From positions 5,580,001 to 5,644,000 of the forward strand of contig NZ_CP139965.1 in assembly GCF_034424375.1 (NCBI RefSeq): DNA of 64,000 nt, written 5' to 3'. The notes under the pieces were generated by a model, which was not told the DNA's origin, did no database searches, and was given only the letters and a program-made list of their open reading frames with translations. The DNA comes from Paraburkholderia kururiensis. Lineage in GTDB: Bacteria; Pseudomonadota; Gammaproteobacteria; Burkholderiales; Burkholderiaceae. Below are positions 1 to 8,525 of the stretch, piece by piece; within the stretch, counting starts at the first letter, position 1, and each line of letters starts with the position of its first letter. A program made the position numbers and the translations under genes.

Positions 1-1
1 G

Positions 2-478
2 TCGCCCACGGAAGAGGAAGTGGACGCTGACCTCATCAACGCAGGCAAGCAGACGGTGACGACGCTGCCCGGGTCGTCGATCTTCTCGTCGGCGGACTCG
101 TTTGCCATGATCCGCGGCGGTCACATCAATCTGGCGATCCTCGGCGCCATGCAGGTGAGCAAGAACGGCGACCTCGCGAACTGGATGATTCCGGGCAAGA
201 TGATCAAGGGCATGGGCGGCGCGATGGACCTCGTGGCCGGCGTGAAGCGCGTGGTCGTGCTGATGGAGCACGTGGCGAAAGGCGATCAGCACAAGATCGT
301 CGATGAATGCTCGCTGCCGCTCACCGGCGTGGGCGTGGTGGACCGCATCATCACCGACCTCGGCGTGATAGACGTGACCGCAGACGGTTTGCGGCTTGCC
401 GAACTCGCGCCTGGCGTGACGGTGGACGAGATCGCCGCGAAGACCGGCGCACCACTCGACGTGAGCGCGGTGAGCTGA
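2..478 (+). CDS. 3-oxoacid CoA-transferase subunit B, 5'-truncated by window edge
   Basis: This is the beta subunit of a two-subunit 3-oxoacid (acetoacetate/3-oxoadipate type) CoA-transferase, which moves CoA from succinyl-CoA to a 3-oxo acid in the cytoplasm. The reading frame is open from base 2 and gives 158 residues; the family is usually about 210-220, so roughly the first 55-60 are missing. Visible family signatures are the PTEEEVDADLINAGK stretch at the start and the GGHINLAILGAMQVS and DLANWMIPGKM segments. The catalytic Glu of the SENG motif normally lies only a few residues before the first visible codon, so it is just outside the window. The alpha subunit gene is expected immediately upstream. 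Whether it is scoB, pcaJ or atoA cannot be decided here. Confidence 0.9.
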   Translation, partial: SPTEEEVDADLINAGKQTVTTLPGSSIFSSADSFAMIRGGHINLAILGAMQVSKNGDLANWMIPGKMIKGMGGAMDLVAGVKRVVVLMEHVAKGDQHKIVDECSLPLTGVGVVDRIITDLGVIDVTADGLRLAELAPGVTVDEIAAKTGAPLDVSAVS

Positions 479-789
479 GCGGCATCACCGTTGCGGCGAA
501 AGCGGCCTGATGGGTGGGGCGCAGTGGCTCGGCGGCTTGCAGGCAGGACTGTGTGAGGCTCGGTCGCTGAAACATGGCCCTCGTCCTGCACATCGATGGG
601 AAGCGGGCGGAACGTTCGTAAAGGGCGTTTCGCCCGCGGTGTTTTGGCGCCGCCGTGTGCGTAACACGCGTCGCGTTTCTCCCGAAAATCGCGTTTGCGC
701 CTTTCGCTGACGTCTACAATCGGGCTCATGCCGCCGGCGTTGCAACACGCCCGGGCCCCGACCGTCTTCTGCCAGGACAGGACCTCACG
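479..789. other. Intergenic region before the alpha/beta hydrolase gene
   Basis: These 311 bases separate the CoA-transferase and hydrolase genes, and I see no convincing gene. A TACAAT hexamer at 715-720 could be a -10 box for the hydrolase gene, but no good -35 box stands 16-18 bases upstream. A purine-rich CAGGACAGGA stretch near 774-783 could serve as the ribosome binding site for the ATG at 790. Confidence 0.5.
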
Positions 790-1665
790 ATGACCGCCAC
801 GTCTACCGCCTTCCGTCAGCGCTACGTTCAATGCATCAGCCCGGGTGGCCTGCACCGCATGGCCTATACCGAATGGGGCGACCCCACGAATCCGCGCGTG
901 CTCGTCTGCGTGCATGGGCTCACGCGTTCAGGTCGCGACTTCGATCGGCTCGCGGCCGCAATGAGCGACACCTATCGCGTGGTGTGTCCCGACGTCGTGG
1001 GCCGCGGCCTGTCGTCGTGGCTTGCCGATCCGATGGGCTACGGCATTGCGCAGTACGTGGCCGACATGGTCACGCTGATTGCACGCACAGGCGCGGAAAA
1101 GGTCGACTGGTTCGGCACGTCGATGGGTGGACTGATCGGACTCGCATTGGCCGGCCTGCCCGATTCGCCCATCGGCAAGATGATCGTCAACGACGTCGGT
1201 CCTCATATCGAACCGCAGGCGCTGGCGCGCATCGGCGAATATCTCGGCAAACCCGGGCACTTCGAGACGCTGCAGCAAGGCATCGATTACGCCGCGCTGC
1301 TCGCGCAGTCGTTCGGCCCACTCACGCAAGAGGAGTGGCGCGAGATCAACACGCCGCTCCTGCACGAGGTGGACGGCGCCTGGGTATTCCGTTACGACCC
1401 GCGTATCGCGCAGCCGTTCGGCGCGACGACGCCCGAGCAGAACGCGCTGGGCGAATCGATACTCTGGCGCTCGCTTGCGGCCTTCCCGGGGCCCATGCTT
1501 GTCGTGCGCGGCGAGCAGTCGGACCTGCTTTCGCGTGAAACGGTGGCGCGGATGGTGAGCGAAGGGAAGGCCGTCACGAGCGTGGAAATTCCAGGCGCGG
1601 GCCATGCGCCCGCTTTTCTTGCACCTGACCAGATAGCCATTGCGCGACGTTTCCTGATCGCCTGA
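790..1665 (+). CDS. Alpha/beta-fold hydrolase
   Basis: This is a 291-residue cytoplasmic alpha/beta hydrolase of unknown substrate. The N-terminal half carries the oxyanion-hole region VCVHGLTRSG, and the nucleophile elbow is GTSMGG with Ser at about residue 111. A C-terminal GAGHAPAF segment supplies the catalytic His, and a likely acid lies in the RGEQSDLL segment. I chose the ATG at 790 because it follows a purine-rich CAGGACAGGA stretch. The frame is open further upstream from 655, but that extension has no family character. It stands alone on the plus strand between the CoA-transferase and RidA genes, and its substrate cannot be inferred from this context. Confidence 0.85.
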   Translation: MTATSTAFRQRYVQCISPGGLHRMAYTEWGDPTNPRVLVCVHGLTRSGRDFDRLAAAMSDTYRVVCPDVVGRGLSSWLADPMGYGIAQYVADMVTLIARTGAEKVDWFGTSMGGLIGLALAGLPDSPIGKMIVNDVGPHIEPQALARIGEYLGKPGHFETLQQGIDYAALLAQSFGPLTQEEWREINTPLLHEVDGAWVFRYDPRIAQPFGATTPEQNALGESILWRSLAAFPGPMLVVRGEQSDLLSRETVARMVSEGKAVTSVEIPGAGHAPAFLAPDQIAIARRFLIA

Positions 1666-1776
1666 GCCGCGCCCGGGTCATAATATGCGACTGCATGCCT
1701 GCGCGAAGCAGGCGGCCGCGCATGGCGCCGTGTCATGCGGCGGCGTGCCGTCTTTACCACACCAACAGGAAACCTT

Positions 1777-2130
1777 ATGGCAGTCATTCGTCACCACATC
1801 GGCCCGCGTCTTTCCGAAATCGCCGTGCACAACGGTACCGTGTACCTGGCCGGCCAGATCGCCGAAGACACGAAGCAGGACATCACCGGTCAGACCCGCG
1901 AGGTGCTGGCCCATATCGACCGCCTGCTCGCCGAAGTGAACAGCGACAAGTCGCATCTGCTTTCGGTACAGATCTTCATCTCCGACATGGCCAATTTTCC
2001 CGGCATGAACGCCGTGTGGGACACGTGGGTCGCGCCTGGCGCCACGCCGCCGCGCGCGACCGTGGAAGCGAAGCTCGCGAACCCGGAGTGCCTCGTGGAG
2101 GTGGTCGTGGTGGCGGCGCAGCGTAGCTGA
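1777..2130 (+). CDS. RidA family reactive-intermediate deaminase
   Basis: This 117-residue protein belongs to the RidA/YjgF/UK114 family, small trimeric cytoplasmic proteins that hydrolyse reactive enamine/imine intermediates from PLP enzymes. Family features are NGTVYLAGQIAEDT near the N-terminus, the IDRLLAEVNSDKSHLL helix, and the C-terminal ATVEAKLANPECLVEVVVVA strand. The sequence belongs to a divergent RidA subgroup, so deaminase activity on the classic substrates is likely but not certain. The ATG at 1777 follows an AGGAAA ribosome binding site. An upstream in-frame ATG at 1735 would add 14 residues not typical of the family. The next gene is relA, 129 bases downstream, an arrangement common in Burkholderia relatives. 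Confidence 0.9.
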   Translation: MAVIRHHIGPRLSEIAVHNGTVYLAGQIAEDTKQDITGQTREVLAHIDRLLAEVNSDKSHLLSVQIFISDMANFPGMNAVWDTWVAPGATPPRATVEAKLANPECLVEVVVVAAQRS

Positions 2131-2259
2131 TATTCGGCGGGGCGGCCCGCGGCGCAAGCCGCTGCGGTTGGCTGCCCGGCAATTGTCCGCGCGGCGGCTT
2201 TTGCTGCCGCACGGCGATTTCATCGTTCGGGCCCGGCACGGTTGCCGGGCCAAAGCATC

Positions 2260-4482
2260 ATGACTAGCGACAATCTCCCCACCACCACGAATCCGGCCCC
2301 GTCGATCGACGACGCGCTCGCGTTCGTGCGCGAGACGGCCGGCGAGGCGCGGCTGCCGTCCGGCGAACGGCTGATCGAGCATGCGGCGGGGACGGCGTCG
2401 ATCATGGGCAAGCTCAACGTCGACCCGCCCGCGGTGCTGGCGGCGGCGCTCTTCGCGCTCACGCCGTATCTGTCGGATCCCGAGCGCATTCTGGCCGAGC
2501 GCTTCGGCGAAGAGGTCTCGCAGCTCGTTGCCGACGTGCGCAAATTGCTGAGGCTTGGCACCGTCAGCATGCGCGCTGCACAGAACACGATGCCCGAGGC
2601 GGGCCGCGATGCGCAGGCCGCGCGTCGCGCGCAGGTCGAAGCGCTGCGCAAGATGCTGCTCGCGTTTGCACAGGACATCCGTGTCGTGCTGATCCGGCTC
2701 GCGTCGCGGTTGCAGTCGCTGCGCTACTACGCGGCGAACAAACTGACGCCATCCCCCGACGTGGCGCGCGAGACGCTCGAAATCTACGCGCCGCTCGCGA
2801 ACCGGCTCGGCATCTGGCAACTGAAGTGGGAACTCGAAGACCTCGCGTTCCGCTTCGAGGAGCCCGAGACCTACAAGCGCATCGCGAAGCTGCTCGACGA
2901 GAAGCGCGTGGAGCGCGAGAGCTACGTCACGCAGGCCATCGACCGCCTGCGCGCGGAGCTTGCCGCCGCGCACATCGACGCGGAAGTGTCGGGGCGGCCG
3001 AAGCACATCTACAGCATCTGGCGCAAGATGCGCGGCAAGGAACTCGATTTCGCCGAGCTCTACGACGTACGCGCGTTTCGCGTCATCGTGCCCGACATCA
3101 AGGATTGCTACACCGTGCTCGGCATCGTGCACAACCTGTGGCAACCGGTGCCGAGAGAGTTCGACGACTACATCTCCCGGCCGAAGCCGAACGGCTACAA
3201 GTCGCTGCATACCGTCGTGATCGGCGACGACGGACGCGCGTTCGAAGTGCAGATCCGCACGCACGAGATGCATCAGTTCGCGGAATACGGCGTGGCTGCG
3301 CACTGGCGCTACAAGGAAGCGGGCGTGCGAGGCTACGGCGGCCAGTTCAGCGCGAGCGACCGCTATGACGAGAAGATCGCGTGGCTGCGCCAGTTGCTCG
3401 CCTGGAAAGACGACGTGTCGGACGGCCGCCAGCCGTGGGACCAGTTGCGCCAGGCCACCTTCGAAGACGACCACATTTACGTGATGACGCCGCAGGCGCG
3501 CGTGATCGCACTGCCGCAGGGCGCCACGCCGGTCGACTTCGCGTACCACCTCCACAGCGAGCTGGGACACCGCTGCCGCGGCGTGCGCGTCGACGGCGCG
3601 ATGGTGCCGCTCAACACGCCGCTGCAGAATGGCCAGACGGTCGAGGTCATCGCGGTGAAAGAGGGCGGACCGTCACGCGACTGGCTCAATCCGCAGCTCG
3701 GCTATCTGCAAAGCCCGCGTGCGCGTCAGAAGGTGCGCGCGTGGTTCAACGCGATCGAGCACGAAGAAAACATCGCAGCCGGCCGCGCGATGGTGGAAAA
3801 GACGCTGCAGCGCGAGGGCAAGACCTCGGTCAATCTGGATCAGCTCGCGGCCAAGCTCGGCTTCAAGTCGACCGACGATCTGTTCTCCATGGTCGGCAAG
3901 GAAGAGTTCAGTCTGCGCCAGATCGAGCAGGCCTTGCACGACGCGCCGCCGCCGGAGCCGGAAGCGGAAACGCCCGAACAGATCACGAAGCGCGCGAGCG
4001 GCGCGAGCGTGGCGCATGGCGCGTCCACCGGCGTGCTCGTGGTGGGCGTGGATGCGCTGCTCACGCAGCTCGCGCGATGCTGCCGTCCGGCGCCGCCCGA
4101 CGACATCAGCGGCTTCGTCACGCGCGGCAAAGGCATGTCGATCCATCGTACGGACTGCCCTACGTTTCGTCGCATGGCCGAGCGCTCGCCTGAGCGCGTG
4201 CTGCAGACCACGTGGTCCGCGGATGTGCTGAATGGGCGCGGGCAGTCCGTTTATCCCGTCGATCTCGCGATCGAGGCGACCGACCGCCAGGGCTTGCTGC
4301 GTGACATCTCCGAAGTATTCGCGCGCGAGAAGATCAACGTGATCGGCGTAAAGACGCAATCGCGGCGCAATGCGGCTTTCATGCAGTTCACCGTGGAGGT
4401 ATCGAGCGCGGCGCAGATTCAGCGTGCCTGCACGCTGTTGGGAGAAGTGCAGGGCGTGGTGCGGGCCGCGCGCAAGGCATGA
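2260..4482 (+). CDS. relA: GTP pyrophosphokinase RelA, (p)ppGpp synthetase I
   Basis: RelA makes (p)ppGpp from ATP and GDP/GTP when uncharged tRNA enters the ribosomal A site. The 740-residue protein shows an N-terminal pseudo-hydrolase domain in which the HD motif of bifunctional Rel/SpoT enzymes is replaced by ALFALTPYLSD (about 62-73). The synthetase domain carries EFDD at 300-303, the EXDD signature of monofunctional RelA, whereas bifunctional enzymes have RXKD. A TGS domain follows at about 403-465, then the ARCCRPAP zinc-finger region near 605 and a C-terminal ACT domain from about 665. I used the ATG at 2260; a TTG at 2242 in frame would add six residues. Hydrolysis would have to come from a separate SpoT outside the window. 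Confidence 0.97.
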   Translation: MTSDNLPTTTNPAPSIDDALAFVRETAGEARLPSGERLIEHAAGTASIMGKLNVDPPAVLAAALFALTPYLSDPERILAERFGEEVSQLVADVRKLLRLGTVSMRAAQNTMPEAGRDAQAARRAQVEALRKMLLAFAQDIRVVLIRLASRLQSLRYYAANKLTPSPDVARETLEIYAPLANRLGIWQLKWELEDLAFRFEEPETYKRIAKLLDEKRVERESYVTQAIDRLRAELAAAHIDAEVSGRPKHIYSIWRKMRGKELDFAELYDVRAFRVIVPDIKDCYTVLGIVHNLWQPVPREFDDYISRPKPNGYKSLHTVVIGDDGRAFEVQIRTHEMHQFAEYGVAAHWRYKEAGVRGYGGQFSASDRYDEKIAWLRQLLAWKDDVSDGRQPWDQLRQATFEDDHIYVMTPQARVIALPQGATPVDFAYHLHSELGHRCRGVRVDGAMVPLNTPLQNGQTVEVIAVKEGGPSRDWLNPQLGYLQSPRARQKVRAWFNAIEHEENIAAGRAMVEKTLQREGKTSVNLDQLAAKLGFKSTDDLFSMVGKEEFSLRQIEQALHDAPPPEPEAETPEQITKRASGASVAHGASTGVLVVGVDALLTQLARCCRPAPPDDISGFVTRGKGMSIHRTDCPTFRRMAERSPERVLQTTWSADVLNGRGQSVYPVDLAIEATDRQGLLRDISEVFAREKINVIGVKTQSRRNAAFMQFTVEVSSAAQIQRACTLLGEVQGVVRAARKA

Positions 4483-4511
4483 GACGTTTTCATGTCGGCA
4501 CATAAAAGTGC

Positions 4512-4540
4512 TTGCCAAGTGTTCCGGTACTCCATATAAT
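4512..4540 (+). promoter_or_regulatory. Sigma-70 promoter of tRNA-Val
   Basis: A -35 box TTGCCA (4512-4517) and a perfect -10 box TATAAT (4535-4540) are separated by 17 bases. The tRNA begins 12 bases after the -10 box, so the transcript would start at or just before the mature 5' end. Confidence 0.8.
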
Positions 4541-4552
4541 TTCAGCTTCTTC

Positions 4553-4629
4553 AGGCTCGTAGCTCAGCTGGTTAGAGCACCACCTTGACATGGTGGGGGT
4601 CGTTGGTTCGAGTCCAATCGAGCCTACCA
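4553..4629 (+). tRNA. tRNA-Val (anticodon GAC)
   Basis: This 77-base gene folds as a cloverleaf. The acceptor stem pairs AGGCTCG with CGAGCCT and is followed by encoded ACCA. The D arm contains AGCTCAGCTGGTTAGAGC, the anticodon loop TTGACAT reads GAC, and the T arm has GGTTCGAGTCC. It lies between relA and thrS. Confidence 0.97.
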
Positions 4630-4942
4630 ACGAAATCGGAAGCCTGGTCATGCATCGGGTTTCAGGCGGTATCAGCAGTAGTACAAACGGCAGTGCACGC
4701 GCTCTTGCGCATAAGGCGAATACGGTTATGACACCGCGAACGTTTACCGATACTACTTCGGAGCGACGCTAGTCGAGGACCACTTTCGCCTCTGTATTTC
4801 GCCGTGTAGTCTGGTTCGAAATGTGAATGCGGCCCCTCGAAAGCGGGGCCGCATTTTTTTTGCCCTGATTTCGTTGCCGGTCCGCGTAGGGTTTTTGTCT
4901 TTTACCTGTTGACGTGCCGCCGGCCGGCACATGGAGAACGCA
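4630..4942. other. Intergenic region tRNA-Val to thrS
   Basis: This stretch holds an intrinsic terminator (4827-4861) and the thrS leader. No convincing gene is visible; a short open frame that starts inside the tRNA at 4590 has no recognisable product. Confidence 0.6.
4827..4861 (+). terminator. Intrinsic terminator before thrS
   Basis: A perfect 10-bp stem (ATGCGGCCCC with GGGGCCGCAT) encloses an 8-base loop and is followed by eight T residues. It ends the tRNA-Val transcript, or acts as an attenuator if transcription continues into thrS. Confidence 0.9.
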
Positions 4943-6850
4943 ATGGTTTCGATACGTCTGCCCGACGGTTCGGTTCGACAGTACGATCATCCCGTGACGG
5001 TCGCCGAGGTGGCTGCGTCGATTGGGCCCGGTCTCGCGAAGGCGGCGCTTGGCGGCAAGGTCGACGGCGAACTCGTCGATACGTCGGCGCTCATCGATCA
5101 CGACGCGTCGCTTGCGATCGTCACGGAGAAGGACACGGACGGTCTCGACATCATCCGCCACTCCACGGCACACCTGCTGGCCTACGCGGTGAAGGAGCTT
5201 TACCCGGAGGCGCAGGTCACGATCGGGCCGGTGATCGACAACGGCTTCTATTACGACTTCGCGTACAGCCGTCCTTTTACGCCCGAGGATCTCGAGAAGA
5301 TCGAGAAGCGCATGCAGGAGCTCGCGAAGAAGGACGAGCCGGTCACGCGCCGCGTCGTCTCGCGCGACGAGGCGGTCGACTACTTCAAGAGCATCGGCGA
5401 GAAGTACAAGGCGGAGATCATCGAATCGATTCCCGCGAGCGACGAGATCAAGCTCTATTCGCACGGCGGCTTCACGGACCTTTGCCGCGGCCCGCACGTG
5501 CCGTCCACGGGCAAGCTGAAGGTCTTCAAGCTCATGAAGGTGGCCGGCGCCTATTGGCGCGGCGATGCGAAGAACGAGCAGCTGCAGCGCATCTACGGCA
5601 CGGCCTGGGCGAAGAAGGAAGAACAGGACGCGTATCTGCACATGCTCGAAGAGGCGGAAAAGCGCGATCACCGCAAGCTCGGCAAGCAGCTCGACCTGTT
5701 CCACATGCAGGACGAGTCCCCGGGCATGGTGTTCTGGCATCCGCGCGGCTGGACGCTCTGGCAGCAGGTGGAGCAGTACATGCGCCGCCGTGTCGCCGAG
5801 GCGGGCTACCTCGAAATCAAGACGCCGATGATCATGGACCGCTCGCTCTGGGAGGCGTCCGGCCACTGGCAGAACTATCGTGAAAACATGTTCACGACGG
5901 AATCGGAAAAGCGCGACTACGCCATCAAGCCGATGAACTGCCCCGGTCACGTGCAGGTGTTCAATCACGGCCTGCGGTCATACCGCGATCTGCCGCTGCG
6001 TTATGCGGAATTCGGCTCGTGCCATCGCAACGAGGCGTCGGGTGCGCTGCATGGGCTGATGCGTGTGCGCGGCTTCGTGCAGGACGACGCACACATCTTC
6101 TGCACGGAAGACCAGTTCATCAGCGAGTCGATTGCCTTCAACACGCTGGCCATGAGCGTGTACAAGGATTTCGGTTTCGATCACATCGACATCAAGCTGT
6201 CGCTGCGCCCGGATTCGCGTGCCGGCACGGACGAAACGTGGGATCGCGCCGAGGACGGCCTGCGCCGCGCGCTCACGGCCTGCGGCGTGAGCTGGGAAGA
6301 ACTGCCTGGCGAGGGCGCGTTTTATGGGCCCAAGGTCGAATATCACATCAAGGACGCACTCGGCCGCTCGTGGCAGTGCGGCACGTTGCAGCTCGATATG
6401 GTGCTGCCCGAGCGTCTTGGCGCGGAGTATGTGGCCGAGGACAACAGCCGCCGGCGCCCGATCATGCTGCACCGGGCAATCCTCGGATCAATGGAGCGCT
6501 TCCTTGGCATCCTGATCGAGCACCATGCCGGCGCGATGCCCGTCTGGCTGGCTCCGATGCAGGCGGTGGTGATGAATATTGCCGAAAGTCAGGCCGAATA
6601 CGCGCAAAAACTGGCCCAAACGTTGCAAAAACAAGGGGTTAGAGTAGAGGCCGATTTGCGCAACGAGAAAATTAGCTATAAAATACGCGAACACACGCTC
6701 GAAAAGGTCCCGTACCTGCTGGTGGTCGGCGACAAGGAGCGTGAAGCGCAAACGGTAGCCGTGCGTGCCCGTGGCGGCGTCGATCTGGGTGTGATGCCGG
6801 TCGATGCCTTCGTTGAACGCCTGCGTGAAGACCTGCAGTCGTTCAGGTAA
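4943..6850 (+). CDS. thrS: Threonine--tRNA ligase
   Basis: ThrRS charges tRNA-Thr with threonine in the cytoplasm. The 635-residue protein has an N-terminal TGS domain (MVSIRLPDGSVRQYD onward), then the editing domain with RHSTAHLLAYAVKELYP carrying the zinc-type HxxxH. The class II catalytic core includes the KPMNCPGH and RYAEFGSCHRNE segments, and a C-terminal anticodon-binding domain carries GDKERE. I chose the ATG at 4943 because GGAGAACGCA sits directly before it and the family begins MVSIRLPDG. An ATG at 4931 would add four residues. The gene heads the usual thrS-infC-rpmI-rplT-pheS-pheT-ihfA block. Confidence 0.97.
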   Translation: MVSIRLPDGSVRQYDHPVTVAEVAASIGPGLAKAALGGKVDGELVDTSALIDHDASLAIVTEKDTDGLDIIRHSTAHLLAYAVKELYPEAQVTIGPVIDNGFYYDFAYSRPFTPEDLEKIEKRMQELAKKDEPVTRRVVSRDEAVDYFKSIGEKYKAEIIESIPASDEIKLYSHGGFTDLCRGPHVPSTGKLKVFKLMKVAGAYWRGDAKNEQLQRIYGTAWAKKEEQDAYLHMLEEAEKRDHRKLGKQLDLFHMQDESPGMVFWHPRGWTLWQQVEQYMRRRVAEAGYLEIKTPMIMDRSLWEASGHWQNYRENMFTTESEKRDYAIKPMNCPGHVQVFNHGLRSYRDLPLRYAEFGSCHRNEASGALHGLMRVRGFVQDDAHIFCTEDQFISESIAFNTLAMSVYKDFGFDHIDIKLSLRPDSRAGTDETWDRAEDGLRRALTACGVSWEELPGEGAFYGPKVEYHIKDALGRSWQCGTLQLDMVLPERLGAEYVAEDNSRRRPIMLHRAILGSMERFLGILIEHHAGAMPVWLAPMQAVVMNIAESQAEYAQKLAQTLQKQGVRVEADLRNEKISYKIREHTLEKVPYLLVVGDKEREAQTVAVRARGGVDLGVMPVDAFVERLREDLQSFR

Positions 6851-6899
6851 GCCACCTGGCAGCGCGGCTCGTTTTTTTAATTTTTAGAGGAAACGTAAC

Positions 6900-7421
6900 A
6901 TCGCTACTGAAAAGTCGCATCGCATCAACGGCGAAATTACCGCGCCCGAGGTGCGTCTCGTCGGAGTCGATAACGAGCCGCTCGGCATCGTGAAGCTTGC
7001 AGAAGCTTTCCGTCTGTCGGAACAACAGGATCTCGACCTAGTAGAAATTGCCCCGCAGGCAGTGCCTCCGGTGTGCCGCCTGATGGACTATGGCAAGTTC
7101 AAGTACCAGGAAGCGAAGAAGCAGCACGAGGCGAAGCTCAAGCAAAAGGTCATCCAGGTCAAGGAAGTGAAGTTCCGCCCGGGAACCGATGACGGCGATT
7201 ACCACGTCAAGCTGCGCAACCTCGTCCGCTTCCTCGAAGACGGCGACAAGACGAAGATCACGTTGCGTTTCCGTGGCCGCGAAATGGCTCACCAGGAAAT
7301 CGGTATGCGCATGCTGGAGCGCCTGCGTACCGATCTCGAAGAGGTGGGGCAGGTCGAGCAGATGCCGAAAATGGAAGGGCGCCAGATGATCATGGTGCTC
7401 GCTCCCAAAAAGAAGAAGTAA
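6900..7421 (+). CDS. infC: Translation initiation factor IF-3, AUC start codon
   Basis: IF-3 binds the 30S subunit and rejects non-canonical start codons and wrong initiator tRNAs. The 173-residue frame begins ATC GCT ACT GAA AAG at 6900, 7 bases or so after an AGAGG ribosome binding site. The next stop upstream in this frame is TAG at 6885-6887, and no ATG, GTG or TTG lies between it and 6900. The first conventional start, GTG at 6951, would delete the conserved SHRINGEITAPE N-terminus. The N-domain, a Lys-rich linker (KKQHEAKLKQK) and the C-domain ending in APKKKK are all present. A rare start codon fits the known infC feedback, in which IF-3 represses its own translation. Confidence 0.95.
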   Translation: MATEKSHRINGEITAPEVRLVGVDNEPLGIVKLAEAFRLSEQQDLDLVEIAPQAVPPVCRLMDYGKFKYQEAKKQHEAKLKQKVIQVKEVKFRPGTDDGDYHVKLRNLVRFLEDGDKTKITLRFRGREMAHQEIGMRMLERLRTDLEEVGQVEQMPKMEGRQMIMVLAPKKKK

Positions 7422-7732
7422 GCGCAAGGCAAGCGCGATGTGTCGCAAGGCGTGTCGCTGCCGTGCGAAGCAGGTTAGTGCGCGTATCGCCTTCGGGCGG
7501 TTCGTGCAGGCAGGTTCCGGAACGGCGCCCGCACTCTGTGTCGATCCTGGTGATCGGTACGGCGACGGGCGCTTTTCCTGAAAGCGGCGGCCAGTGTCAT
7601 CGGCCAGCTGCATACCAAGTGGAGTGGGTTTCGAAGGGCGGGTGAAGGGCAAACGATAGTCCCGGGCTTTTACCTCGGGCGGTCGCGAGCCAACCGCACA
7701 CCCATGTCCATCAAATAATGGAGTTGTTTGTC
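7422..7732. other. infC-rpmI intergenic leader
   Basis: No gene or clear terminator is visible in these 311 bases. In enterobacteria the region before rpmI carries the L20 translational operator. A structured leader is plausible here, but I cannot demonstrate the fold by eye. Confidence 0.4.
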
Positions 7733-7930
7733 ATGCCCAAGATGAAGACCAAGAAGAGCGCTGCGAAGCGCTTCGTGGTGCGTCCGGGTGGTACCGTCAA
7801 GCGCGGTCAAGCCTTCAAGCGCCACATCCTGACGAAGAAGACCACCAAGAACAAGCGGCACCTGCGTGGCGCTACGGCCGTTCACGATTCCGATCTGAAC
7901 TCCGTGCGCGCAATGCTGCCGTTCGCGTAA
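7733..7930 (+). CDS. rpmI: 50S ribosomal protein L35
   Basis: This 65-residue, very basic protein starts [14 protein letters not shown] and contains [18 protein letters not shown], both diagnostic for L35. A GGAG ribosome binding site lies about nine bases before the ATG at 7733. An in-frame ATG at 7718 would place extra residues that L35 proteins lack. The gene is 29 bases before rplT and is very likely co-transcribed with it. Confidence 0.97.
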
Positions 7931-7959
7931 CCCTCAACCGATACTCATAGGAGCGAAAC

Positions 7960-8319
7960 ATGCCTCGAGTCAAACGTGGGGTTACCGCACGGGCCCGTCA
8001 CAAGAAGATCATCAAGCTGGCCAAGGGTTACCGCGGCCGTCGCAATAACGTCTATCGCATCGCCAAGCAGGCGGTCATGCGCGCAGGGCAGTATGCCTAC
8101 CGCGACCGCCGCAACAAGAAGCGTGTGTTCCGCGCACTGTGGATCACGCGTATCAACGCGGCGGTGCGTCAGCACGACATGACGTACAGCGTGTTCATCA
8201 ACGGCTTGAAGAAGGCGTCGATCGAACTCGACCGCAAGGTGCTGGCCGACATGGCTGTGTTCGACAAGGCTGCTTTTGCTGCTGTCGTCCAGCAGGTGAA
8301 AGCCGCCGTTGCGGCCTGA
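7960..8319 (+). CDS. rplT: 50S ribosomal protein L20
   Basis: This 119-residue protein has the L20 signature: PRVKRGVTARARHKKIIK at the N-terminus, then KGYRGRRNNVYRIAKQAV and YRDRRNKKRVFRALW. L20 binds 23S rRNA early in 50S assembly and, in other bacteria, represses the rpmI-rplT message. A TAGGAG ribosome binding site lies just before the ATG. An intrinsic terminator follows at 8391. Confidence 0.98.
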   Translation: MPRVKRGVTARARHKKIIKLAKGYRGRRNNVYRIAKQAVMRAGQYAYRDRRNKKRVFRALWITRINAAVRQHDMTYSVFINGLKKASIELDRKVLADMAVFDKAAFAAVVQQVKAAVAA

Positions 8320-8390
8320 TCGCTGACGAGGCGTTCAGGTATTGCGTGGTTGGTTGCAGCGAACAATCCGGCTTGCCGGTGACGCTGCAA

Positions 8391-8424
8391 CAAAAACGGG
8401 GCTCCTCACCGAGCCCCGTTTTTG
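8391..8424 (+). terminator. Intrinsic terminator or attenuator between rplT and pheS
   Basis: A perfect 14-bp inverted repeat (CAAAAACGGGGCTC and its complement) encloses a 6-base loop and has A and T tracts on its two sides, so it could act in both directions. Its place before pheS matches where enterobacteria attenuate pheST, but I see no Phe-rich leader peptide here. Confidence 0.88.
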
Positions 8425-8525
8425 TTGGTCGAGCCAGTCGCGCGTGGGTGCCGAACCGGTCGCATTCCGGTCCGCTACGCCCGTACTACAGACACTGAAA
8501 CACTGACGTTGAAACGATGGGACCA

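Noticed and set aside
1678..3570. 630-residue minus-strand open frame
   Set aside because: It is antisense to RidA and relA, with shadow-frame composition and no family features.
4590..4772. 60-residue open frame overlapping tRNA-Val
   Set aside because: It starts inside the tRNA, lacks a ribosome binding site and has no recognisable product.
6951..7421. infC starting at GTG 6951
   Set aside because: This start would remove the conserved RINGEI N-terminus, while the ATC at 6900 has a ribosome binding site and keeps the full family length.
8425..8525. Phe-rich leader peptide for pheST attenuation
   Set aside because: No short frame with Phe codons is visible between the terminator and pheS.
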